Shown here: positions 23,885 to 34,400 of the stretch, in pieces
Position numbering within the stretch: position 1 is the stretch's first letter
Layout: every line of letters starts with the position of its first letter
Assembly (NCBI GenBank): GCA_021904315.1
Contig: CM038917.1
Coordinates: 13,748,041 to 13,812,040, forward strand
Source of the DNA: Sphagnum magellanicum
Lineage: Eukaryota; Streptophyta; Sphagnopsida; Sphagnales; Sphagnaceae
DNA: 64,000 nucleotides
Direction of reading: 5' to 3'
Position numbers and translations under genes: made by a program
The notes under the pieces: generated by a model
The model's database searches: none
The model's input: only the letters and a program-made list of their open reading frames with translations
Told to the model about the DNA's origin: nothing

Positions 23885-24235
23885 ATGGGACCTATATGCG
23901 GGTATTGCAAGAGACACAAAAAAAAACCAGTGGCTATTATGGAAACTATATGCGGGTATTGCAAGGAATGTTAAAAAACCCAACGAAAACCATGGACCCA
24001 TATGCGGGTATTATAACGAATGACGAATGTCAACAACTATGGGTGGCCCATATGCGGGTATTGCAAGAGATGCCAAAAATACCAACGGCTATTATGGGAC
24101 TTAGATGCAGGTATTGCAAGGGATGCCAAAAATTACAACGGCTATTATGGGACTTAGATGCGGGTATTGCACTGAATGTAATATGCCTATGACTATTTCA
24201 GGACGTATATGTGGGTATTGCATATTTGAAAATCT
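23885..24235. repeat. 50-54-bp tandem repeat with ATGCGGGTATTGCA core (seven units)
   Basis: The core ATGCGGGTATTGCAAG or a close variant recurs at about 23896, 23950, 24002, 24052, 24105, 24158 and 24209, with spacers like GGAATGNNAAAAANCCAACG. On the complementary strand the core reads TGCAATACCCGCAT, nearly the TGCAATACCTGCAT of the 79-bp satellite. An ORF across the array (MRVLQ repeats) is a by-product. Confidence 0.9.
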
Positions 24236-24359
24236 CCTTATCAAAGGATCAAAATTCAAAATTGGGTAGTCCAAAAAGTAAAAGGGCTATAAAACCTAAC
24301 TAACTGTATAACCCTAAACCCTAACCCATATCAGTGTTTAGCAATCTAAAATCCCGTGT

Positions 24360-25862
24360 TTAGCTCGGTACGCAGCAGCTGCATTTGCAGCCTTTGTTGC
24401 ATGACGAGCAGTGTATAAATGCCGACGTTGCATTTCCACTTAAACTACAGTTGCCACAAACTCTTCCTATGTTTGGCCCTGAACCCTATAAACACCCAAA
24501 AACCACCAAGTTAAACCCTAACACACCTTGGATGAAATGCAGTAATAAAACAATAAACATTGCTTATGATTGTTTCTTACCTTCCATGAATCATTCTAGA
24601 TTCATGAAAATCCAAAACAACTGCCAACTGTTTTCTCCGACTTGTTTTATTGGACTCTCGATCCCAATATTTGGCATCCCATGCCGTCTTGAGTTGCCGT
24701 GCATATGCACAACGGGTGGATTGAATAATCCCTTGTAAGTTTTCATCTTTCTTCATTCGCAATGCTGCATCTCGAGGCACACTGCCCACACCCCAAGCAG
24801 TAAGCCCCAACACTTTCAAAAGTTGCTCTAAAGCTAATTTCACCAAACCTGGTTTTGGGAATGGTGAACACTGTTTTGCAACAGCTACCAGGTTTTCCCA
24901 TTCACGTTGTGCTTTGGCACGAGTGCGACTAGCCACCTTTTGATCGTTCCGCCTCTGCACAGCCATCGCATTTCCCAAGATGCGAGCATTCATCTTGGCA
25001 TGGTCCTGATGTCGAGGACCTCCTGTAGCAGTTGAAGGCCTCCCAGGTTTGGACTTTTCAGCCACCAAACCATGCACCTCCTTCAAGTGTTTAATCAACA
25101 GCCATTTCGCACAATATGCAACAGTGCAATTGCCAACTTTGCACTTCCATTTGAACCCAATATGCGTCCATTCCTTGTCCTTCCGAGCCAAATTCGATGG
25201 ACAAAGAAGTGCAAGTGGCTGAGCTGCCTGATCAGATTCAACTTTCGGACCTAAGCCAAAAAAAGAAAGATCAAAAAACAGAATGTAGATATTACAAATC
25301 ATAAAATCACATCATCACATATTACTCCTATAAACATGAATTGTTTTCAGGTATTGCATAAAAAAAATTTGACAAAAAAAATCCCGCACCTTCCAACAAA
25401 TGATGGAAGGTGTGGATATAATTAAACTTCAAGAAACTTGTACAATTTTTTTAATCTGTATTTAATCTGATGTCTACAAATTTTAAAACAATTTATACCA
25501 ATGCTATCTTTATGTTTCAATTGTGATAGATCATCATTTTGCTCACCAATTTCCTCATCTGATGCAACATCTTGTTCACTAGTTGCTTCATCTGGTGCAA
25601 CATTTTGCTGAATAATTGTTGCATCTAATGCAACAACATGTGACTCAACAACTCCCTCATCTCCTCTAGCAACATATGGCAAAAGAATCATCATATCTGC
25701 CACAGCAACACTTGGAAGAATCGCCTCATCTGATGCAACATCTTGCATATTGACTTCTAGCTCAGCAACACTTGGAAGAATCGCCTCATCTGATGCAACA
25801 TCTTGCATATTAACCTCCAGCTCACCGCCACTACTTTTCCTGAGTCTTCTTCTCTTACCCAT
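24360..25862 (-). CDS. C2H2 zinc-finger protein carried by the transposon
   Basis: Two exons fit well: 25862-25547 and 25250-24581 (donor ATTG|GTGAGC, acceptor GGCTTAG, phases agree). A third at 24444-24360 is tentative; it would add a Cys-rich end (HCSSCNKGCKCSCC) and give 356 residues. Residues 1-12 are basic (MGKRRRLRKSSG). Residues about 14-53 hold a perfect 20-residue duplication (ELEVNMQDVASDEAILPSVA). A single C2H2 finger follows, C142-x4-C147-x12-H160-x4-H165 in KWKCKVGNCTVAYCAKW, then a GRPST basic hinge and a conserved-looking region (KMNARILGNA, LTAWGVGSVPRDAA, STRCAYARQLKTAWD). I do not know its function. DNA binding in the nucleus is inferred from the finger and hinge. Because the gene lies inside the inverted ends it is probably an element protein, but a captured host gene is possible. 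The frame is intact over both main exons, unlike the decayed elements nearby. Confidence 0.6.
25705..25824. repeat. In-frame 60-bp tandem duplication in exon 1 of the zinc-finger gene
   Basis: Units 25705-25764 and 25765-25824 differ by only a few bases and encode the same 20 residues twice. This recent duplication keeps the frame. Confidence 0.9.
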
Positions 25863-25984
25863 TCCAACCTTCAACCCTAAACAAAAGACCACTAGTTATT
25901 GTTAAATGTTAATTCTAATCAGCTAAACCAAAGCAAAATAAAAAATATTGAGGATGGGGCAAAAGGTTCAGGGTTCTTCTTTTT

Positions 25985-26285
25985 CTTCTACTGCAAGAGA
26001 CGCTCTGGAGCTTGCTGCGTTGCAGGGTTTAGTTGCAGCAAGCTCTGGAGCCGGACAAGCTCCGGAGTTTGCTGTGTTGCAACAACAAGCTCTCACGCTC
26101 CGGAGCTTGCTGCTGCAACGCAACAAGCCGGAGCCAGAGAAGCTCCGGAGTTTGCTACGTTGCAGCAACAAGCAAGCAAGCTCCAGAGCCGGAGATCCTC
26201 TGGAGCTTGTTGCGTTCCAGCAGCAAGCAAGCTCCGGAGCTTCCGGAGCTTGCTGCGTTCCAGCAACAAGCAAGCTCTGGTGCCA
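25985..26285. repeat. G+C-rich palindromic minisatellite
   Basis: Repeated combinations of GAGCTTGCTGCGTTGCAGCA, AACAAGCAAGCTC and the palindrome GCTCCGGAGC fill about 300 bp just upstream of the zinc-finger gene start. Nearly every segment can pair with another, and all six frames stay open (Ala/Cys/Ser/Gln-rich ORFs), so the overlapping ORFs here are artefacts. It may be the leader or promoter of the zinc-finger gene. Confidence 0.85.
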
Positions 26286-26504
26286 TCGCCTTCTTCTTCT
26301 TCTTCTTTTCTTGCAACACAAAGAAGAAGTAACACAAAGAGAAATGCTTACCTGGGTCCTGCGTGGGTCCAGCTACAGTCGCTCCAAGCTCGTTCCAAAT
26401 TCCAAGCTCGCTCCCACTCCAAGCCGGTTCCAAGCTCCAAGCTCGCTCCCGCTCAACGTCTCTGGAGCCAGGAGCTCTGGCGATGGAGTGAGGGGGAGGG
26501 GTTG

Positions 26505-26582
26505 GTAGGTGGTAGGTAGGACGGGGGGAGGTAGGTGGTAGGTAGGACAAGGGGAGGTAGGTGGTAGGTAGGACGGGGGAAA
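26505..26582. repeat. GGTAGGTGGTAGGTAGGAC tandem repeat (right subterminal)
   Basis: Three units of about 34 bp, each GGAGGTAGGTGGTAGGTAGG plus AC(G/A)(G/A)GG, about 95-170 bp inside the right inverted end. The complement resembles the CCACCTACC repeats at the left end, so both ends carry matched subterminal repeats in inverted orientation. Confidence 0.8.
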
Positions 26583-26713
26583 ATTTTGGGGTAGAGAAGA
26601 GGTGGAAAAAAAAAAAATCGGGCAGGGAGGATGGGATTTTCGTCCATCCAGAAAACGGCCTCAACGGGCTCATCCGCAACTGGTGCATTGGTGGGTGCTA
26701 ATTCACTCCAGCC

Positions 26714-26722
26714 AGATCTTAG
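26714..26722. repeat. Right copy of the 9-bp target-site duplication
   Basis: AGATCTTAG immediately outside the right inverted end, identical to 20003-20011. Confidence 0.8.
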
Positions 26723-26818
26723 GACATGTTTTTTATAAGTACCCTCATGAATGTCCTCTACTAAGCCCCATGCCACCTAAGCTTGGCCCATAAGTATTGT
26801 AAGGTGGGAGAACAAGAA

Positions 26819-27362
26819 TGTGGGGAACAAGTGTATAGACTTTTATCCATATATTACATATTGTGTAAATCACATTTGATAACCTATATACATTATTGCA
26901 ACTTCATTAAACCAATGGAGGGGAACACTAGAGTTTTGGGGCATTATCCCCACATAACCTTTGTATGATTTGCCCACTTTCACCTAGTGTATACATGTTG
27001 TTTTTCATTGCTTGGTTAGCCTAGATAGGTTGATTTACCCCGTCATTAACCTTATCTTCGTTTTAGAAAAAGGCACAACCATGTATGTGCCCAGAAGAAA
27101 ACAGAAGCATGGTTTAAGGTTTGGGGATAGGCATCGAAAAAATAAATTAATAAATAATAATAAAAGAGGAAAAGGCCACATAAGTGAACTGACTTGTTTG
27201 CAAAGCCATTATGTATAGGTAACTAGTCCATTCACGGGCCTATTTAAAAGAGCTTTTTATTAAAGTGTTTTTTCTCCCTTTTTCTATTTGGTCTCCAACA
27301 TCTGTAGGACCTAGGCAATAAGGAAAGTGCAATTGAGAGTAGTAACACTTGGTATTAGAGGG
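26819..27362 (+). mobile_element. Possible decayed LTR with primer-binding site
   Basis: AACACTTGGTATTAGAGGGTCC at 27344-27365 is close to the usual plant LTR-retrotransposon primer-binding site complementary to initiator tRNA-Met (TTGGTATCAGAGC). Sequence before it (TGTGGGGAACAAGTG at 26819 onward) could be the 5' LTR. No second LTR was found and no element-specific gag follows, so boundaries are tentative. Confidence 0.35.
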
Positions 27363-27365
27363 TCC

Positions 27366-28994
27366 TTCTAAATTGAGTGTAGGCCAATGCAACATAAAAC
27401 ACAAACCTCATTGGGGCACCCAACCAACTAGCCATCCATGAGCATCGTAATGCGTCCTCCAAATGAATGAAGACATAGTTAACTTTCCACCACAAAATTA
27501 GAAAACTTTTGTATGGCGTTCCTTGTTTTGAATCTTACAAAACTAAGACAAGGAGTAAAGCTTGTAATATTTTGGTATTGAAGTGTTTAGTTCATGTTGA
27601 ATCCAATAAAATAATGATCATGACACCCAAGCCTATAGAGAAATTGGGGTTTGGTTTAACATAATGCCCTAGCAAAACACTCTTTGGAAAATTTCTTATT
27701 TTTTTCCTTTCCTTTCATTTAGTATTGTGTGATTGGTTTTTTAGATTTAGGATTACCTTGTAACGATAGGCAATCTTTAAAAAATGACGCTCGTGTTCAT
27801 AATAAACCTCTTACCTCATGGGCACCAAATGTCTCATGTCCCCCAAATCATCATGTTTCATCGAACCTCTTAATTCCCATCGCCCATTTGCTTTATCATG
27901 TGACACCACAAACCTATCCTTCACTTCATCCCCCACGCATACCACAAACCACCTATTAATTACCCCTCCCATTCTAACAATTCACACACCACCTATTAAT
28001 TACCCCTACTAACCCCAACCTTTCATGTGAATGTGAGGCCTCAACCTTACACTTTTCCAAACCCCCATAATCATTCACAAGTAAGACATTTTCCCCATCC
28101 CACTTTATTGATCCTTATAGTTGGCCATGATTAGACCCCCAAGCTACCCCCATTTTTTCAACATGTTTTTAACTTCCACCTAATATATTTTGCCCCACTT
28201 GTGCACACCAATTTACCAATCGTGGGTTAACTCATCATCAACATTCCTGTCAGACATCCAATTTATATAATCTAAACCCTTTGTGATCATCCTGACTCAA
28301 TACCCTCCCTTGCTCCCACCCCACCTACATCAATTTAAAAATGGGTTTCATCATTAAATGTCCTCAGGTCTTTTCATTTAAACTTTTATCATCTTCGATT
28401 GTACAACCACATCCCCACCATTTTACAACATGATGTATAAATGACAATTCATTTTCCATTAGATAAACTAGCATAGGACCTATACAATGTGACGAATTTG
28501 CATTTGTTCTTTACACTACCCTAATGGTGTCTCATTTTTCCCCTTCGTGGTGGGGCAACAAAACATAAAGAAACATGGATTTGACTGAAATGTTTTCTAA
28601 TAAGTGATCGGAAAAACTTGCAAGAAGAGTTTTAATTACGAGCCCAAGCTTTAATAGGCCAATTTGAGCTCAATCCCTCTTCCCCAACATGATCTTCCAA
28701 TTCACAAACATCTATTCCGCATTTTTGTTCATGGGTGTGTAGGGGAATACTCTCGAACAACTCACGTTTTGGCACCATTTTCTCTTGCACCCACATCCTT
28801 CAACACCACCTCAACTTTCATTGCATTACACCCTAAATTAAATGGCTAATTCTCATTCTTCCTCAAAGATTACAAAAGCCAAACTAAAACCTCGAATTTT
28901 CTTCTAATTCCTTAAAATTGACATTCGAACACATGCCACATTTATCGTCAAGTGGTCCTTTTGGGATGGTTTTTGAACACCTTTAGGATTGTTT
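27366..28994. other. Decayed A+T-rich DNA, no gene
   Basis: No intact frame. 27900-28020 is a CCACCTATTAATTACCCCT-type low-complexity segment. 28600-28990 may be the worn upstream part of the reverse-transcriptase element that follows, but I could not identify a domain. Confidence 0.4.
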
Positions 28995-29191
28995 CACTAC
29001 TACAAAATATGGGTGTAATTCACTAATCCACGTTAATAAGACCAATGAATTCATTGTTTTTCAAGTAATCCCCATTTATTAAGACTAATGAATTCATTAT
29101 TTTCTAACTAATCTCCATTTAATGATATCAGTGAATTTACTCAAAATCTAGTGAAATCACTAGGCATACAAGGACACCTTTTATTATAATG
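28995..29191. mobile_element. CACTA-type MITE, copy a
   Basis: Begins CACTACTACAAAATATGGG and ends AAGGACACCTTTTATTATAATG, the imperfect inverse. It is flanked by TTT on both sides, a 3-bp duplication as expected for CACTA elements. Internal blocks (AATTCACTA, GACCAATGAATTCA, CTCAAAATCTAGTGAAA) match the copy at 56427-56580. Confidence 0.75.
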
Positions 29192-29199
29192 TTTTCATC

Positions 29200-31457
29200 T
29201 CGAAGATTCAGCAAGTGGGTTCCCTCAATTGTTTTAACTTTGTTCTCATATTACATAAGGTCACATACCATCCTAAAGTGCATATGTCCTTAAAATTACC
29301 CACCTTTTAACCATGACCAAACCTTCAAATGGAGTTCATCCCATTGTAATGTGAAAAACATTATATCGATTCATAAGTCGCATTTTATGCCTTTAATTTT
29401 GTGATGCATTTGTAACATATTTCTTCTCACACCAATTTCAAATTATAACTAAGGGTAATTGTGAAGTAATAATCCACGACATTAGGTACACCCTAGACCT
29501 TCATTTCAACTAAATTGTTCTTCAATTAGAAGTGGCAAATGCTTTCAATTTGGTGTTAAGAAAGGTCATATTTCAAAAACATGCAACATGTGGGGACATC
29601 ATACAACTCATCCCCTTTGTTTGTGCATTATATACATTTGAGTCTCCCCTATTTTATAATCATCATAATCGTGTAGGCGATGTCACAATCATCCCATCTA
29701 CCATGGGAACCTATCAAAATGGTCTTTTGGGGGGGCACTATTCACTTTAGCCCATTTTAGGGTTTTATGTTTAATAGTTAACCATTTTCCTTCTTGTCTA
29801 TTTCCATCCATTGCAAATGACACTTAAATCATAGGTTCCCCTTTAATTATATCATCTACATATGAACATTTTCAAAACGAACTTTGTGCAATAGGTCTTT
29901 CTATCTAATTTCATAAATGCATAGCATGGTCACCCTTTAGCTTGCCACCAAACTTCAACACCCCATCCCAATTTACCACCCCATCAAAAGGAATTAAAAT
30001 ATTGGGGGTTTTATTGGGCACTTCAATTTTCACTTCATCTTTCATAAAAAATGCCTTACTAAAAGATGTTCAACATATGGACCTTTTCCTTAAAATGGGT
30101 GATGTCCATGTAGCCTTTGAAATTTTAACTCGTTTTGTGCGACACCCATCATATCTTTTATGGTGCACACCTCCATTTTCCACCTTCATAAAATCCTTTA
30201 TTTTTTTTGACTCCTCCCTCCTTTGAATGTTTGGATGTTTTTTAGGTCCATGATCCTTTGATAACCTATAAAGACTTCTAGCTTATAAACAAGCCTCTCT
30301 CCCAATAACTTTCGATGGCATCAAATTCGTATCGACAACCACCATCACCCTAGCAACCTATTTAGGGAATTGGGCCCTTGTCATTTCAATCATAGTTGTT
30401 AGGTTTATGGTTGATCAACGTCCTTCCTTCTTGAAGCATTAACACGAATCGACAATAACACATTTCCTTTCCAACAACACCTCAAAGTGGCATGTGTTCT
30501 TCTACCGCCCCCAACCCATGCATGTCTTCTTCCATTTGAACAACTCATCAAGCAACAAATGTTTCAACTTCAAGATTCGATTTCGAAAAGTTTACACCAT
30601 CATACCCTTTTCCAACATGCTCTCCGACATGATATCTAAGGCCCATCATGCTCGAATTTTATCATGTTCTAATCTAAGGACAAGTGTTGGGCTTACAACT
30701 CAACTAGTTTTCCTAACCTTTCGATTATTTTCCCCAATTTTTTCCATAGCATTTCATATGTGACTTGGACTACCCCCATCCCTCAATTGCAAATATCCCT
30801 TGATGCATGTGCGCACATCCCATCAACTCTATGAATATCCACCTCTTACGTTGCATTCATGGCAATGAATGCACTAAAACCCATGATGTAGTTCGTGACA
30901 CTTTTGCGACCATTGTGCAAAATTTTGTTTTCCACGTGGGATGTGAACAATTACATCTAATTCTTTTAACCATATTCAACTCCTCTCATCGATGAGTCAA
31001 CATTATGTTCACCAAAAATGGCATTCACACCCTAATTGATGTTGTCATTGTCAACCTAACACGAATGGATTTATTTCTTTGATCTTGTGCAACTTAAAGG
31101 ATTTGCTACCTTTGATGCAACTCAAACCAAGGAAAGGAACTATCACAACCAACACCCCATTGATCAATTCCTTCCTTTAATAATTAAGGTATTTGATTGT
31201 TTACATAAACATGTCTATGTGTTTTTACATGATTGTGCCAATGTTATTTAGAGTTTGAAAGGGCCAAATGGCCTTCATCTTTCTATCTTGGTCACTTTTA
31301 TAATCAAAAATTTTCAATCACATTACAAAGGATGCAAAGTGTCCTCCATCTAAAGTTAGGTGATAGCTATAAACTTAGTTGTTTCCCAACTTCCACCCCT
31401 TCTAGACACACCTCCCATCACCATGGCCGACCTATTTCAGGCCGTCGATTTTTGATA
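29200..31457 (+). pseudogene. Decayed non-LTR-type reverse transcriptase element
   Basis: Broken frames on the plus strand give, in order, a fingers-like segment (GVHPI, then CDAFVTYFFSHQFQIITKGN, 29330-29450), a palm A-like VANAFNLVLRKVIFQKH (29532-29580), IPFVCALYTFESPLFYNH (29610-29670), SIANDT (29806-29823), where the catalytic (Y/F/I)ADD box has one Asp changed to Asn, and a thumb-like TPSKGIKILGVLLGTS (29980-30030). A C-terminal part follows: HDVVRDTFATI (30880), the VNIMF...LIDVVIV block that looks like the remnant of a nuclease-type Asp-rich core, KERNYHNQHPIDQFLP, a KHVYVFLHDCANVI segment and ITMADLFQAVDF ending at a TGA (31455-31457). Stops and frameshifts are frequent, so it is dead. 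The order suggests a LINE-like element with a C-terminal nuclease; this is family-pattern recognition, not a search result. Confidence 0.6.
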
Positions 31458-34400
31458 TGGAAAAACACTATGAGAAAAAAGGTGTTTTGCAACTAGCTTT
31501 ACAACTCAATTTTTGAGTTGTAGAGGACATTTACAATTCATTATATTTGTACGCCATGAGTGCTAATGGATGAGTTGCGTGAATTATAAAATTGCAACTC
31601 ACTATATATACGGTGTAACTTATTGTAATTCAATTACAATTATATCAAAATAACACATTTTCAACTATTATGCAACTCCATTATAATTACACCCATGATG
31701 TCATGTTAACATCATTGATTATCATCCATCTATTAAAATCTAACACATGGCATTATGAAGATTTTTTGACATAAAATTATTATTTTTTGAAATATTGATT
31801 TCCATTGTTCATTATGATTGTTAATGATGGTCCGAAATTCTGACACATGGCATTAATTATATATATATATATAGGTAGGTCGTACATAACCATAGGTAGG
31901 TAGGTTGGTAAGTTTTAAGACCTACATACCTACATATTTACCTAGGACCTACCTACCTACCTACCTACCTACTTACTGACATAGGTAGGCAAATAGGTAG
32001 GAAAACATAAGACTAAGTGAACTAAAGAATAGCAATGATTTATTTTTTAATTTTATGTTTTGTCTTTAAGTTAAACTTTGTTGAATTCATCCCAAAATGG
32101 CATTTGTATTTTAATGTGAAAATATGAAAGAATAAACCTTTTTATATAATTTGTAACATGGGATTCAAAGACAAAACATATGAGTTAAATCTTTTAATTA
32201 TTCTTTAATTATAAAATAAATTACAATTGAATTGCAACTATAACACTTAGGCACTTAGGGTAGGCCAAATCCAAGGGGAGAGTTCCATTGTTTCTATTGT
32301 CCAAAAAAACTTGAACCCTTCTTTATTGGCATATTTGGGGCATTAACAATTGTCAAAAATGGAATAGAATTGAAAAAATTATGGCCCCCCAAAGTAAAGG
32401 GGGTCAAAAATTCAAAAAAACAAACCACCAAATGCTACAAAGGCTAGTATATGTTGCCCTATTATTATTAAAATCTAAAAATGATTTGTAAAACTTCAAG
32501 TGGCATTCCTATAACACTTTAAGTTGCTTAAAATGAATAAGAAATAAGAAAGTTATGATGTTTGAAAGTAAGAGGGGTCCAAAAAGGAAAACAATGTGTT
32601 TTGTAAGTTGGAAGGCTTATTTATCTTCTTGTTATTTTTTCATTACTCCTTCTCCTTTTCTAAAGCTTGAGGTAGCTGTCATAAAATTTTAAATAACTCA
32701 AAATGAAAAACATATGATGAAGATATAAATAATTGATGAATATGTATATTTATTAAATTATAAATATTTGTATTATATTCATAACATAATTGAATAGTAG
32801 TACTTTAATAATGGTGCACTAGTTGTTGTACTAATTATATCAATGGGAATCATAATTGAAAACTAGTTACAAATGTATTCTATAATGGGTGGTGAAAATG
32901 TGGACACATGGCATGATCGCATGTGTGTACATTATGCTTAGTTACAACATAGTTATTGTTTTAGTGACACATTTACAATAATTCTAAAGTAATTGCCACA
33001 TGTAATTACAATGCAACTCCTTAAAAAATCAAACATGGTTGATTACATATGTATGTATAATGTGTACAAATTACCATATAGAAAGTTATTTTCAACTCAC
33101 TTGCAACTATAATACAACTAACTAATTTTTCGACGTGACAATTTATTTATGAATACAATGAAAGACAAATGGTATGTTCAGTTTGAAAGATTCATACGCA
33201 AAAATATTAATTACACATATATTTTTATTCTTACAATCATGAAAATTGCCTTAGTTACACATTAATTTTTTATTATTCTTAATTCATTAAATACTAAACT
33301 TTTACTACCTCCTCATAACATTTGGACATGAAATAGGTCAACCTTTTTCAATTGGATATTTGAATTTTTTTCAATTTTGTTTACAATGACATTTTTCTTT
33401 GGCCGATTTGTTTGACACTTTGCAAATATCCTAATATATCTAACTCAAAAAACTTCATGGTTTTTGTTTGAAAGATTTGTTCACAACTTCCCACTTTTTA
33501 AAAATTCATTTAGTGCACATGCCACAATCAAAAATTAAAGAAATATTTCTCTTTGGAGCATAAATAAAATGTGATATACCTAAATGGATGTTCAATTTTA
33601 TTTGAGATCACCTTCAACAATAATGGTTAGATTATCTTTAGAACTTCCCCAATTCCTTGATGATGTTACTTTCCCCCTTTTCCTCAAATATTGAAGCCAT
33701 ATTCAAGCCTTAGAAATTACAAATCTTTCCAAATTTTGAATCACAAAAAAAAATTGAACATGTTAACAATTAATACCTATGTCTCTTGTACATCTATGAA
33801 AAAAAAAATCAATATTTCTATAATGCATGAGATTAATATGCACCCTATATATATATATATATATTGATAATAAACATGTTCCAATTGTAAAATTAATTGA
33901 ATTTTAATTTTTAATCAACAACCAATATATGAGACCCAATATTTCTAGTCAAATATTTTTACAATTCCAAAAAGAATGTTCTCTTTCAATACTATCATCA
34001 TTTATAATATTTTGAAGTTAAATATTGCATATCATAAAACTTTAGCATTTATAAGAACCTAAGACATGAATTAAGTTGACAAAAGAAATAGAATTAAAAT
34101 GTTGGTTTTTTGGTTCACTTTGATGTAGTATATTTATTAAAAATGAATTAGAAATTAGGATCATTCAATTGTTTCAAATGAGTTTGGGAATCCTCAAACA
34201 TTAATTAGTGGCACATAATTGTTAGAGTATGATTTGGGGTATGGTACATGTGCACCATATGTTGTGAAACCACTTTAATTCCTTCATAATTATTTTCACA
34301 TTCATAAATGAAACCTTTTGTCTTTTGGATGCAATTTAAAACCCACAAATGAAGTTTTTTAAAAATCAATTTTGGAACATGGCACCCCTATTCATGCAAA

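Larger units (their letters stand above)
20012..26713. mobile_element. 6.7-kb DNA transposon with 37-bp TIRs and 9-bp target duplication (Mutator-like?)
   Basis: The left end (20012-20048) begins GGCCAGAGTGAATTAACAGC and continues CACCAATGCACCAGTTG. The right end (26677-26713), read on the minus strand, begins GGCTGGAGTGAATTAGCACC and continues identically. The two 37-bp ends differ at 4 positions. Weaker similarity continues inward (GCCGTT...CTGGATGG). The nonamer AGATCTTAG flanks both sides (20003-20011 and 26714-26722). A 9-bp duplication with long inverted ends fits Mutator-like elements best. Inside are CCTACC-type subterminal repeats at both ends, satellite arrays sharing a short core, and one zinc-finger gene. 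I see no DDE transposase. The element may be non-autonomous, or its zinc-finger protein may be part of an unusual machinery. A third copy of the end is at 5675. Confidence 0.85.

Noticed and set aside
23854-24192. 112-residue plus-strand ORF with MRVLQ repeats (or CGYCK repeats in another frame)
   Set aside because: It is a translation of the 50-54-bp repeat array; unit lengths vary by one or two bases, so frames are not kept between units as a protein repeat would need.
24366-24440. Second zinc-finger exon (a frame reading FKWKCNVG, like the FKWKCKVG of the main finger)
   Set aside because: The similarity ends after eight residues and the frame has a stop just before it; at most a worn fragment. 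The overlapping Cys-rich frame was kept only as a tentative last exon.
25899-26688. Several long overlapping ORFs on both strands rich in Ala, Cys, Ser, Gln and Leu
   Set aside because: They read the G+C-rich palindromic minisatellite, which leaves all six frames open; no domain or codon pattern supports a protein.
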